DNA from: Longimicrobium sp.
GTDB taxonomy: Bacteria; Gemmatimonadota; Gemmatimonadetes; Longimicrobiales; Longimicrobiaceae
Assembly (NCBI GenBank): GCA_036387335.1
Contig: DASVTZ010000073.1
Location: 1-64,000 of the forward strand
Direction of reading: 5' to 3'
Length of the DNA stretch: 64,000 nt
The position numbers and the translations under genes are program-made. The notes under the pieces are model-generated. The model was not told where the DNA came from, did not search any database, and was given only the letters and a program-made list of their open reading frames with translations. Of this stretch, positions 31,069 through 38,958 are shown piece by piece (position 1 is the stretch's first letter; each line of letters starts with the position of its first letter).

Positions 31069-32527
31069 GTCGGTATCCATGCAGGCAGCGGTTTCCCCCC
31101 ACTCCGGCGGCACCCCCCCGGCGGGTGAGGCGCGCCTTCCCCGGCGGCTGCGCACCTCCGACCTCACGATGCTGCTGCTGGTGGCCGTCGTCAACGTAAA
31201 CCTGGTGCCGGCGGTGGCGGGCGCGCCGGGCGGGATGGCGCTGTGGGCCGCCGCGCTCCTCTGCTTCTTCGTCCCGCAGGCCGTCGCCGTCCTGGAGCTC
31301 TCGGCGCGCGACCCGTCGGAGGGGGGTGTGTACGTGTGGACGCGCGGGGCGTTCGGGCCCGCGCACGCCCTGGTGTGCGGGTGGTGCTACTGGGTGAACA
31401 ACCTCTTCTACGTGCCCACCGTCATCCTGTACCTGGTGGGGATCGTGCTGCACGCGGCGGGGGGGAGCGCGCTGGAGTCCGACCCCCGGGTCATGGTGCC
31501 GGCGGTGCTCGCGGTGCTCTGGGCGCTCACCGGTTTGAACGTGCTGGGCTTCGGGGTGAGCCGCTGGCTGCAGAACGCGGGCGCCGTGTGCACCCTGCTG
31601 GCCACCGCCGCCGTCGCCGGGCTCTCGGCCGCCATCCTGGCATCGCGCGCGGGCCCGCCGCAAGCCGCCTCGTCCTCCGCCGTGGCGTGGGGGAGCATCC
31701 CCTTCTTCGGGATCACCTGCCTGGCGCTCGTGGGGCTGGAGCTGGGCTCGGTGGTGGGCGGAGAGGTGCGCCAGCCGCGTCGGGCGATCCCGCGCGCCGT
31801 GGTGGGCGCGGGCGCCGCCTGCGCGGCCGTGTACCTGCTGTCGACGGTGGCGCTCGCGGCCGCGGTGCCCCACGCGGAGATCGGCGCGCTGAGCGGCTGG
31901 CTGCAGGCCGCCGAGCGTCTGGCCGGCGCCGCGGGAGCCGCCATGCTCACCCTGCCGCTGGCCGCCGTGCTGGCGGTGTCCGCCGCGGCGGCCGCGTGCG
32001 TGTGGATGGCGGGCGCGGCGCGGATGCCGTTCGTCATGGGGCTGGACCGCCTCCTGCCCGCCCCGCTCGCCCGCACGCACCACCGCTGGGGAACGCCCGC
32101 GACGGCGCTGGTGGTGCAGGGCGCCGCATCGTCCGTACTCGTCCTGTTCAGCGCGTCGGGGTCCAGCATCCGCGAAGCGTACCTGCTTCTGCTGAACGCC
32201 ACGGCCGTCATCCAGCTGATCGTCTTCCTCTACCTCTTCGCCATCGTGGTCCGCGCGCCCGCCGGCCGCGTGCACGGTTTCTTCACCCGCCCGGGCGTGT
32301 ACCGGATCGCGGGGGGCGTCGGGCTCGCGGCCACCGCCGCCGCCATCGTCTCCGCGCTCGTCCCCCCGGACGGCGTCCAGGCGGATGCGCGCTACGCGGC
32401 CAAGCTCCTGGGCGCCACGGCGGCATTTCTGCTCCCCGGCATCGTGCTCGCCTTCCGCCAGCGGACGCGCCTGGGAGTCACCGCGCCGGAGCCGCTGAAG
32501 CCCGGCGCGAGCCTCCCAGCCGCCTGA
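31067..32527 (+). CDS. APC-family amino acid permease
   Basis: This 486-residue protein starts at ATG 31067, preceded by CGGAGAGAG. It has about 12 hydrophobic segments. The first-helix motif (LTMLLLVAVVNVNLVPAVAGAPG), ARDPSEGGVYVWTRGAFGPAHALVCGWCYWVNN with the helix 3 consensus, and FFGITCLALVGLELGSVVGGEVRQPRRAIPRAVVGAG (helix 6 motif) identify the APC superfamily of amino acid/polyamine transporters. It may bring in an amino-acid precursor for the pathway or export the product. It follows the pathway genes on the same strand, and a GC-rich hairpin ends the run right after its stop. Confidence 0.88.
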   Translation: MSVSMQAAVSPHSGGTPPAGEARLPRRLRTSDLTMLLLVAVVNVNLVPAVAGAPGGMALWAAALLCFFVPQAVAVLELSARDPSEGGVYVWTRGAFGPAHALVCGWCYWVNNLFYVPTVILYLVGIVLHAAGGSALESDPRVMVPAVLAVLWALTGLNVLGFGVSRWLQNAGAVCTLLATAAVAGLSAAILASRAGPPQAASSSAVAWGSIPFFGITCLALVGLELGSVVGGEVRQPRRAIPRAVVGAGAACAAVYLLSTVALAAAVPHAEIGALSGWLQAAERLAGAAGAAMLTLPLAAVLAVSAAAAACVWMAGAARMPFVMGLDRLLPAPLARTHHRWGTPATALVVQGAASSVLVLFSASGSSIREAYLLLLNATAVIQLIVFLYLFAIVVRAPAGRVHGFFTRPGVYRIAGGVGLAATAAAIVSALVPPDGVQADARYAAKLLGATAAFLLPGIVLAFRQRTRLGVTAPEPLKPGASLPAA

Positions 32528-32535
32528 CGCGGAAA

Positions 32536-32571
32536 GGCCCCGGGCCATTGCTCTCGCAACGACCCGGGGCC
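32536..32571. terminator. GC-rich hairpin between permease and tRNA-Gln
   Basis: GGCCCCGGG and CCCGGGGCC pair across an 18-base loop. It lies 9 bases after the permease stop and 4 bases beyond the tRNA 3' end, so it can serve convergent transcripts. There is no strong T-tract. Confidence 0.55.
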
Positions 32572-32574
32572 CAG

Positions 32575-32645
32575 TTGCCCCCGGAGGATTCGAACCTCCA
32601 CTAGAAGTTCCAAAGACTCCTGTGCTGCCATTACACCAGGGGGCA
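32575..32645 (-). tRNA. tRNA-Gln(UUG)
   Basis: Read on the minus strand from 32645: acceptor arm TGCCCCC pairs with GGGGGCA, discriminator A at 32575. The D-arm contains GTGTAATGGCAGCAC. The anticodon stem GGAGT/ACTTC holds the 7-base loop CTTTGGA, giving anticodon TTG (reads CAA). The T-arm GGAGG-TTCGAAT-CCTCC is canonical. CCA is not encoded. The length is 71 bases. Confidence 0.96.
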
Positions 32646-32711
32646 CCGACTTCCGCTTGAAAGCTAGGCCGTCTCCGGATCGGGGTCAACCCGCGGGGCA
32701 GGCACGCAAAA

Positions 32712-32753
32712 GGCGTGGCACGGAGAACCGGCGGCGGTTCTCCGTGCCACGCC
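32712..32753 (-). terminator. Terminator of the leftward ABC/TOMM operon
   Basis: The long stem GGCGTGGCACGGAGAACCG / CGGTTCTCCGTGCCACGCC has a short loop. Read on the minus strand it is followed by TTTTGC, a T-tract for transcripts coming from the ABC permease gene that ends 17 bases away. It shares the GGCACGGAGAA core with hairpins at 6162 and 14703. Confidence 0.82.
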
Positions 32754-32769
32754 TGCTCGCCCGCCAGGC

Positions 32770-33504
32770 TCAGCTGTACTTCTGCTCCTCGTTGCGCTGG
32801 TATCCGCGCGCCGCGAGGAGGGCGAAGACCACGGCGTAGACGAAGAGCACCGTCCAGTTGAGCCGCGAGCCGAAGCCGCCGTTCATGGCGCTCCGGCCCA
32901 CCTCGGCCAGGTGCCGGGACGGGAGCACGGCCGAGAGCCGGGCCGCAAAGGTGGGGAGGAACTCCACCGGGATCCAGAGCCCGCCAAAGAACGCCATCGG
33001 CAGGTAGATCAGGTTGGCCACCGGCGCGGCAGCGCGGGCCGGGACCCAGTACCCCAGCGCGAAGCCCATGAAGCCGAACGGGATGACGCCCAGCAGGAGC
33101 GCGCCCGCCCACACCGGCGTGTGCTCCCAGCTGAGCGACGCGTCGGTCAGGAGCACCGCCGTCGTCACGACCACGGCCGCGGAGCCGCTGGCGAAGAGCA
33201 GCGCCGACGCGATCTGCGCCGCGAAGCGCGGCCACGCCGTGGTGGGCAGGGTGCGCAGGAAGCGCTCCCAGTCGCTCTCGCGCGCCGCGGCGGAGCCGAC
33301 GCCGAACTGGAAGAACATCACGCCCATGATGGCGAAGACCACGTACGCCGTCATCGCCCCGTTGGCGCGGCCCGGCTCGTTCCCCAGCGACCCCGCGAAG
33401 AGCGCAAAGAACATGGCGGGGAGAACCATCGTGGGGAGCACGTACGCCGGGGTGCGCAGCAGCTCCAGCATCCGCGTGCGGAAATAGGCGAGCGCCAGGC
33501 TCAT
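32770..33504 (-). CDS. ABC-2 type transporter permease
   Basis: This 244-residue protein starts at ATG 33504, overlapping the ATPase stop (ATGA). It has six hydrophobic segments, with the ABC-2 signature near the end of helix 5: PVANLIYLPMAFFGGLWIPVEFLPTFAARLSAVLP. The family exports small molecules, peptides or lipids. As the last gene of the TOMM run it is the likely exporter of the modified peptide. Confidence 0.85.
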   Translation of the reverse strand: MSLALAYFRTRMLELLRTPAYVLPTMVLPAMFFALFAGSLGNEPGRANGAMTAYVVFAIMGVMFFQFGVGSAAARESDWERFLRTLPTTAWPRFAAQIASALLFASGSAAVVVTTAVLLTDASLSWEHTPVWAGALLLGVIPFGFMGFALGYWVPARAAAPVANLIYLPMAFFGGLWIPVEFLPTFAARLSAVLPSRHLAEVGRSAMNGGFGSRLNWTVLFVYAVVFALLAARGYQRNEEQKYS

Positions 33505-34433
33505 CGTTCCTCCTCGGCGGTGACCGCCAGGAATGCTTCCTCGAGCGTGGCGGGGCGGATCTCCAGCCCCTGGAAGGTCACGCCGTGCCGCACCAGCTCG
33601 CGCACCAGCTGGTCGGGATCGGAGGTGTAGAGGGTGTTGAGCTCACCCGAGCGCGCGGTGCGCAGCACCCCCGGCAGCTCGGGCGGCGCGTCGGCGGCGC
33701 GAAAGAGGACCTTGGTGACGCCCACCCGCGCGCGCACCGCCTCCACCGTGTCGTTGGCCACCACCTTGCCCCGGTTGAGCACCACCACCCGGCTCGCCAG
33801 CGCCTCGGCCTCGGCCAGGTAGTGGGTGGTGAGGAGCACCGTGCCGCCGCGCGCCACGAAGGCGCGCACCTCGTTCCACACCGCGCGCTGCGACACCACG
33901 TCCAGCCCGGTGGTGGGCTCGTCCAGCAGCACCAGCGAAGGGCGCCCCGCGAACGCCAGCGCCACCCCCAGCCGCCGGCGCTGGCCCCCGCTTAGCCCGC
34001 CGATCTGCCGGTTCGCCAGGTCGTCCAGCCCGAAGCCGTGCAGGACCTCGTCGATGGGTGCAGGCGCCGCGTAGTGCGCCTGTACCAGCTTCACCACGTC
34101 GCGCACGCGCAGCACGCCGGGGTAGTTCACCCCCTGCGGCGTGACGCCGAAGCGCGCGCGGGTGCGGGGCCGCTGCGGGTCGCCGCCAAAGATGCGCACC
34201 GTGCCCGCATCCGGGGACCGGAGCCCGCAGAGCAGCGAGATGGCGGTCGTCTTTCCCGCCCCGTTCGGGCCCAGGAGCGCCACCAGCTCGCCCGCCCGCA
34301 GCTCCAGGTCGACGCCGGAGAGCGCTTCGGTGCGCCCCAGGCGCTTGTGCACTCCGGCGAGGCTCGCCACCACCGGGGCTTCCGCCACGGCGGGGATGGC
34401 GATCTGCGGCTCGGCCGCCGTTTGAGTCAGCAT
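33501..34433 (-). CDS. ABC transporter ATP-binding protein
   Basis: This 310-residue protein starts at ATG 34433. It has Walker A LLGPNGAGKTTAIS, Q-loop GVTPQ, signature LSGGQRRRLGVALA, Walker B LVLLDEPTTGLD and the switch His in LLTTHYLAEAEALA. The C-terminal 80 residues after the nucleotide-binding domain are the DrrA-like extension (FRAADAPPELPGVLR). DrrA-type ATPases pair with ABC-2 permeases in natural product export and self-resistance. It is coupled to the permease downstream. A gap of 34 bases separates it from the upstream TPR gene. Confidence 0.93.
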   Translation of the reverse strand: MLTQTAAEPQIAIPAVAEAPVVASLAGVHKRLGRTEALSGVDLELRAGELVALLGPNGAGKTTAISLLCGLRSPDAGTVRIFGGDPQRPRTRARFGVTPQGVNYPGVLRVRDVVKLVQAHYAAPAPIDEVLHGFGLDDLANRQIGGLSGGQRRRLGVALAFAGRPSLVLLDEPTTGLDVVSQRAVWNEVRAFVARGGTVLLTTHYLAEAEALASRVVVLNRGKVVANDTVEAVRARVGVTKVLFRAADAPPELPGVLRTARSGELNTLYTSDPDQLVRELVRHGVTFQGLEIRPATLEEAFLAVTAEEER

Positions 34434-34467
34434 GCGGTGCTCCGTGGCTCGTGTGTGGCCGCGCGGG

Positions 34468-35289
34468 TCAGCGGGCCGCCTGGGGGAGGCGGGGGAGGAG
34501 GAGGTCGCGCACCCAGCCGTAGCTGGGCTCCAGGCGCAGCGCCTCGTTGTACGCGACGCGCGCCTGCGCGTACTCGCGCTTGCGGGAGTGGACGATCCCC
34601 AGCCACGCGTACGCCTCGGCCCGGCCCCAGGTGGGGAGCGGCCCGCGCTGCGCGTCGTTGGCGAAGAGCTGCACCGACCGCTGCAGCGCCTCCAGCGCCT
34701 TGTCCTGGCCGCCGCCCCACATGGCCGGGGTGTAGAGCGCGTTGGTGCCGCGCAGCAGCCAGACGCGCGGGTTGTCGCGGTCGATGTCCATCGCCCGCTC
34801 GATCTCGGTGCCGGCGCGCATCCCGGGGCGCATGGCCCCCACGCCGCGCGCCGCGCCCGCCTGCTGCCCGTACACGGCCGCGAGCAGGGCGTGCGTCTCG
34901 GGAAGGCGGCGCAGCGCGGCCGACTTGTTCAGCGTCTGCTCGGCGCGCGTGAGCAGGTCCCTGAGCGTCTTCGCGTCCTCGGGCGAGCGGCTCTGCGCGG
35001 TGGTGGCCGAGGTCAGCAGCAGCGCCTCGCGGTAGAAGGCGTACCCCGTCTGGTGAAGGAGGAGCGCGTCGTTGGGGTGCGCGGCCAGCCCGCGCTCTCC
35101 CAGCATGCGCGCCGCCCTGACTCCCGCGCGGTCGCCGCGAAAGAACGAGGCGGTGGCGGCGCGCTGGACGGAATCGGCGATCGTAAGGTTGTCCGCGGGG
35201 CGCGCCGCGGCGGCCTGGGCCCCCAGCGAGGGCGTGAAGGCCGCGGAGCCCGCGGTGAGCAGTGCGATCAGTAGGCTGTGGCGGATCAT
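34468..35289 (-). CDS. Secreted TPR protein of the TOMM run
   Basis: This 273-residue protein starts at ATG 35289 with a signal peptide (TPSLGAQ). It has TPR-like helix pairs, including LLHQTGYAFYREALLLT, LLTRAEQTLNKSAALRRLPETHALLAAVYGQQ, DNPRVWLLRGTNALYTPAMWGGG and YAWLGIVHSRKREYAQARVAYNEALRLEPSYGWV. The last segment is nearly repeated in the cytoplasmic TPR protein at 37508 (ALRGALRIAPEYRWVKHVLLPNL), so the two are related, one exported and one not. It is 14 bases downstream of the TonB receptor gene. It may scaffold envelope partners of that receptor. Confidence 0.7.
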   Translation of the reverse strand: MIRHSLLIALLTAGSAAFTPSLGAQAAAARPADNLTIADSVQRAATASFFRGDRAGVRAARMLGERGLAAHPNDALLLHQTGYAFYREALLLTSATTAQSRSPEDAKTLRDLLTRAEQTLNKSAALRRLPETHALLAAVYGQQAGAARGVGAMRPGMRAGTEIERAMDIDRDNPRVWLLRGTNALYTPAMWGGGQDKALEALQRSVQLFANDAQRGPLPTWGRAEAYAWLGIVHSRKREYAQARVAYNEALRLEPSYGWVRDLLLPRLPQAAR

Positions 35290-35303
35290 GGTGGATCTCC
35301 CGG

Positions 35304-37511
35304 TTACCAGTTGTTGGTGGTGCTGATGCCGAAGTAGATGGTGCGGCGGAAGAGGCTCCCCGCCGTTACGCGTTCGCTGTAGTCCTCGCTGTAGCTGTAG
35401 CCGGAGACGTTCCGGCGGTCCAGCGCGTTGGAGACGGAGAGGTAGATGGCCGAGGTGTTCCCCCGCCAGAAGCTGTGGAGGATGTTCGCCGAGACGTCCA
35501 GCCGCTCGAAGCGGGGCAGACGCTCGCCGAAGGGGGTGCCGTACTCCGGGATGAAGCGGTCGCCGTCCCGGTGCGCGCCCAGCACGTCGGTGAACGGCGC
35601 GCCCGTGGACATGCGGTAGGTCGCGCCGAGCCGGAAGCGGCTCTTCCACTCGCGCTCCACGATGGCCACGGCGGAGTGGGTGATGTCGAACGGAGAGCGG
35701 GCCAGCAGGCCGGTGGTGGGGTCGGTGCGCCGCGCGTGGAGAAAGGTGTAGGAGAGGCGCCCGGTGACGCCCATGGGCCCCGTGCCCTTGACGAAGAAGT
35801 CCGCGCCACGCGTGGTGCCGCGCCCGCCCGTGCCCAGGTCGTAGCCGCGCCCCAGCTCCGCCAGCTCGGCGTAGCGCTTCTGGTACACCTCCACCCTGAA
35901 GAGCGCGCCCTCGCCGGCGGCGTCGCCCATCACCAGCCCGCCGATCAGGTGCTCGGCGCGCATGGAGGGGATCCCCGGCTTGCCCAGCGTGCTGTCGTAG
36001 GCCAGCGGGCCAGGCACCTGGTGGTAGCGCCCCCACGCGAACATCAGCGCGGTGCTGCCGCCGCCCAGCCGCAGCGCCGCGGCCACCCTGGGGTCCCAGG
36101 TGCGGGCATCGGTGAGGCTGGCGTGGTCCGAGCGGAGGCCCGCCGTGATCCCCAGCGAGCTCACCGGGTGCCACTCGGACTCCAGCCACGAGCCGTTGCG
36201 GATGCCGGTGACGCGCGACCCCAGGAAGCGGGTGGGCGCGCCGGGAGCGTCGTCGCCGCCGCTGGCCGGCACGTAGCCGTCGAAGCGCGAGGTGCGGCGC
36301 TCCCACTCGGCGCCCAGCCGCATCGTCACCAGGTCGGTGGTGGCCCACGCCATCTCGCCGCGCCCCTGCAGGTAGCGCTCGCGCCGGTCCAGCCTGTACG
36401 CCCGGTACGACTCGCCCTTGGTGGACTCCGACGTGGAGAGCGCAAAGGTGGGCGAGAACGCGCCCCACACGTCGCGCCCGGAGAGCACGGCCAGCCCGCT
36501 GTGCTGGTCGCTATGGAAGGCGCTGTGGAACGCCGCCGAGTCGCTCGCCCCCTGTACCAGGTCGCGCTGGCTGAGGGCGAACAGCTTCACCTGCCGCTCG
36601 CGCCGCGGGCTCCACACGATGCCGCCGCTCAGGTCCGTCCCTTCGGGCGCCACGTCGAAGCCGTCGCGCCCGTTGACCCGAAAGAGGAGGCCCGTGCTGG
36701 TGCGCGTGGCCGTGGCGCGCACCCCCAGGCTCTTGGGCAGCGCCAGCGCCACCGAGCTGGAGAGCGCCGCGATGGATGCGCTCACGCTCAGCGTGTTGCG
36801 CGCGGGGCGCCCCACCGTCTCCAGCGCCACCAATCCGGAGAGCGCGTCGCCGTAGCGCGACCCGAAGCCGCCGGACGAGAAGAAGACGCCGTTCAGCAGG
36901 AAGGGGTCGAAGGTGCCGAACGCCGCGCCGGTGGGAGTCTCCAGCCGGTACGGGGTGAGCACCACCGCCCCGTCCAGGAGGATCTTGGTCTCCGATACGT
37001 CGCCGCCGCGCACGAAGAGGCCGGCCGACTCGTTGACGGAGGTGACGCCGGGAAAGGTCTGCAGCGCGCGGTAGATGTCGCCCGCGCTCCCGGGGATGGT
37101 CACCGCCTCCACCGGGGTGATGGTCACGCCGGCGCGCGAGGGGTCGTCGCCAAAGGTGCTGGCCTGCACCCGGATCGCCTCCAGCGTCACCGCCCGCTGG
37201 GCCAGGGTCACGGCGAGCGGCGCGGACGAGGGGAGCGCCACGGCCACCCGCGTCTCGCCGAAGCCCAGCCGCTGCACCACCAGCGTGGCGGCGCCCGTCT
37301 GCGTGGTCTGCAGGGTGAAGCGCCCCGCCGAGTCCGTGGAAGTCCCGTCCAGCGAGGGGAGGACGAAGACGTTTGCCCCCTCCACACCCGCGCCGTCGGT
37401 GCCGCGCACGGTTCCGCGCAGCGCGCTCTGGGCAGCCGCGGGGCACACCGTGAACGCCGCCGCCACCAGGGCGGCCAGCGCCGTGCACCGGCCGATCGAG
37501 AGCGCGTTCAT
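35304..37511 (-). CDS. TonB-dependent outer membrane receptor
   Basis: This 735-residue protein starts at ATG 37511, overlapping the previous stop (ATGA), with a signal peptide (FTVCPAAAQ). Residues about 28-100 are a carboxypeptidase-regulatory-like beta domain (LRGTVRGTDGAGVEGANVFV). Next comes the plug (VTIPGSAGDIYRALQTFPGVTSVNESAGLFVRGGDVSETKILLDGAVVL), then a 22-strand-type barrel ending in aromatic residues (TIYFGISTTNNW). Such receptors import metal chelates or other large substrates, or act in signalling. Its place in a TOMM operon is not usual and suggests re-uptake of the product or a ligand complex. TonB itself is not in the window. Confidence 0.85.
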   Translation of the reverse strand: MNALSIGRCTALAALVAAAFTVCPAAAQSALRGTVRGTDGAGVEGANVFVLPSLDGTSTDSAGRFTLQTTQTGAATLVVQRLGFGETRVAVALPSSAPLAVTLAQRAVTLEAIRVQASTFGDDPSRAGVTITPVEAVTIPGSAGDIYRALQTFPGVTSVNESAGLFVRGGDVSETKILLDGAVVLTPYRLETPTGAAFGTFDPFLLNGVFFSSGGFGSRYGDALSGLVALETVGRPARNTLSVSASIAALSSSVALALPKSLGVRATATRTSTGLLFRVNGRDGFDVAPEGTDLSGGIVWSPRRERQVKLFALSQRDLVQGASDSAAFHSAFHSDQHSGLAVLSGRDVWGAFSPTFALSTSESTKGESYRAYRLDRRERYLQGRGEMAWATTDLVTMRLGAEWERRTSRFDGYVPASGGDDAPGAPTRFLGSRVTGIRNGSWLESEWHPVSSLGITAGLRSDHASLTDARTWDPRVAAALRLGGGSTALMFAWGRYHQVPGPLAYDSTLGKPGIPSMRAEHLIGGLVMGDAAGEGALFRVEVYQKRYAELAELGRGYDLGTGGRGTTRGADFFVKGTGPMGVTGRLSYTFLHARRTDPTTGLLARSPFDITHSAVAIVEREWKSRFRLGATYRMSTGAPFTDVLGAHRDGDRFIPEYGTPFGERLPRFERLDVSANILHSFWRGNTSAIYLSVSNALDRRNVSGYSYSEDYSERVTAGSLFRRTIYFGISTTNNW

Positions 37512-38206
37512 CCGCTCACCACACCCAGGTTGGGGAGAAGGACGTGCTTCACCCAGCGGTACTCGGGCGCGATGCGGAGCGCGCCGCGCAGCGCGTCCAG
37601 CGCCCGCTCCGGCTCCCCCGTCTCGCCCAGCGCCATCCCCTGGTACGCCAGCGCCTGCGCGTGCCCCCACCGCGGGCCCAGCGGCTCGGTGGAGCTCCAC
37701 GTCTCGAAGCACTCCACAGCGCGGCCGAAGCCTTCCAGCGCCTGCGCCCGGTCGCCGCCGGCGTAGCGCGGCGTGGTCCAGAGCTGCAGCGCCCTCAGCA
37801 GCACCACGCGCGGGTTCTCGGGCTCCAGGTACTCGGCCTCGGCCAGTGCGCGGGTCTTGCGCTCGCCCAGCCAGGGGATGCGCAGCGGCGAGTAGCGGAT
37901 CTGCATCCCGTAGCAGGTGGAGGCCAGCGCCCGGGGCTCGCCGCTCGCCGGAAGGAGGCGCGCCGAATCCCTGAGGTGCTCCACGGCGGCGGCCAGGTGC
38001 TCCGCCGCTTCCTTTTTCTCGTTCTGGCGCAGGGCGGCCAGGCGGTAGCGGGCGTAGCCGTGGTGGTAGCGCACCCACCCGGCCGTCTCCCCCTCCGCCG
38101 CGATCCCCTCCAGCAGCGTGGCGGCGTCGCGGATCATGGCGACCTGGGCCAGGGTGCTTCCCCGGTCCAGGAGCTCGCGGGCCTCCATCACGGATGCTTC
38201 GGTCAT
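37508..38206 (-). CDS. TPR-like protein preceding the TonB receptor
   Basis: This 232-residue protein starts at ATG 38206, two bases after the CPBP gene stop. It lacks a signal peptide. Helical repeats such as LLDRGSTLAQVAMIRDAATLLEGIAAEGE, GWVRYHHGYARYRLAALRQNEKKEAAEHLAAAVEHLRDSARLL and ALDALRGALRIAPEYRWVKHVLLPNL give a TPR-like solenoid. The segment NPRVVLLRALQLWTTPRYAGGDRAQALEGF resembles the secreted TPR paralogue at 34468. It likely mediates protein contacts. The specific function is unknown. Confidence 0.65.
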   Translation of the reverse strand: MTEASVMEARELLDRGSTLAQVAMIRDAATLLEGIAAEGETAGWVRYHHGYARYRLAALRQNEKKEAAEHLAAAVEHLRDSARLLPASGEPRALASTCYGMQIRYSPLRIPWLGERKTRALAEAEYLEPENPRVVLLRALQLWTTPRYAGGDRAQALEGFGRAVECFETWSSTEPLGPRWGHAQALAYQGMALGETGEPERALDALRGALRIAPEYRWVKHVLLPNLGVVSG

Positions 38207-38208
38207 GG

Positions 38209-38958
38209 TCACCTTCCCACGGCGGCGGTGAACGGCGCGCCGGCGGCGGGCGCCGGGCGGGGTGCGGCCGGGTGGCGCCAGCGGTCCAGCAGAACGGCCC
38301 CGGAGTTGTACGCGGCGTGCGCCAGCACCACCGCCGAAAGGTCGCCGCGCCAGGCGAAGGCGGCCCCCAGCAGCAGCGCCGCCACGCCGGAAAAGACGAC
38401 CGCCACCGGCCCCTGCCGGGCGTGCACCGCCGCGAAGGCCAGCGACGCCACGATCACCGCCGCCGTCACCCCCAGTGCCGGCGTGAGACCGGCCTGCACC
38501 AGGGCGCGCCACACCAGCTCCTCGTAGCCCGCCGCGGCCACCGCGATGGCGATGGCCAGCAGCGCAGGGTAGCGGGCCGCCGCCGCGCCCACGGAGGGCG
38601 GCGCGGGGGTGCGCCCCGACGCGCGGTAGGCCCAGCGCAGCACCAGGGCGCCCGCCCGCTGCAGCGCCGCGGAGAGTACGCCCAGCGCCAGCGCCAGGGC
38701 GGCGGCGATCCCCAGCGTGGCCCCCAGCCGCGGCCCCGCCGGCCCGGCGAAGAGCGGCCCGGCGGGGAGCCCCGCGCGACCCAGAACCCAGAGCACGGCC
38801 GGCACGCACGCGGCGTAGGCCGCCACCCGCGCGCCCGCCGCGGTGTGGACGCGCGTACCCGTGCCGCGCCCCCCTACGCCCAGGAGCAGCGCCACCAGCG
38901 CGCCGGACACCAGCAGCGGCGCGAAGGCGAGGGCCAGCCCAGCCAGCAGGAGGATCAC
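38209..38958 (-). CDS. CPBP family intramembrane protease
   Basis: This 249-residue protein starts at GTG 38958, four bases inside the SagB stop (GTGA). It has about seven hydrophobic helices. The abortive-infection/CPBP motifs are clear: EExxxR as YEELVWRAL, FxxxH as FAAVHARQG, and the third histidine in LAHAAYNSG. These glutamic intramembrane proteases (Rce1-like) occur in bacteriocin clusters, where they give immunity or cut leaders; SagE of streptolysin S is one. Here it is a candidate leader protease or self-protection protein for the modified peptide. Confidence 0.85.
   Translation of the reverse strand: MILLLAGLALAFAPLLVSGALVALLLGVGGRGTGTRVHTAAGARVAAYAACVPAVLWVLGRAGLPAGPLFAGPAGPRLGATLGIAAALALALGVLSAALQRAGALVLRWAYRASGRTPAPPSVGAAAARYPALLAIAIAVAAAGYEELVWRALVQAGLTPALGVTAAVIVASLAFAAVHARQGPVAVVFSGVAALLLGAAFAWRGDLSAVVLAHAAYNSGAVLLDRWRHPAAPRPAPAAGAPFTAAVGR

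Noticed and set aside
30574..31128. A plus-strand frame of 184 residues between the sulfotransferase and permease
   Set aside because: It overlaps the end of the sulfotransferase in another frame and has a low-complexity composition; the permease ATG at 31067 has its own ribosome-binding site.
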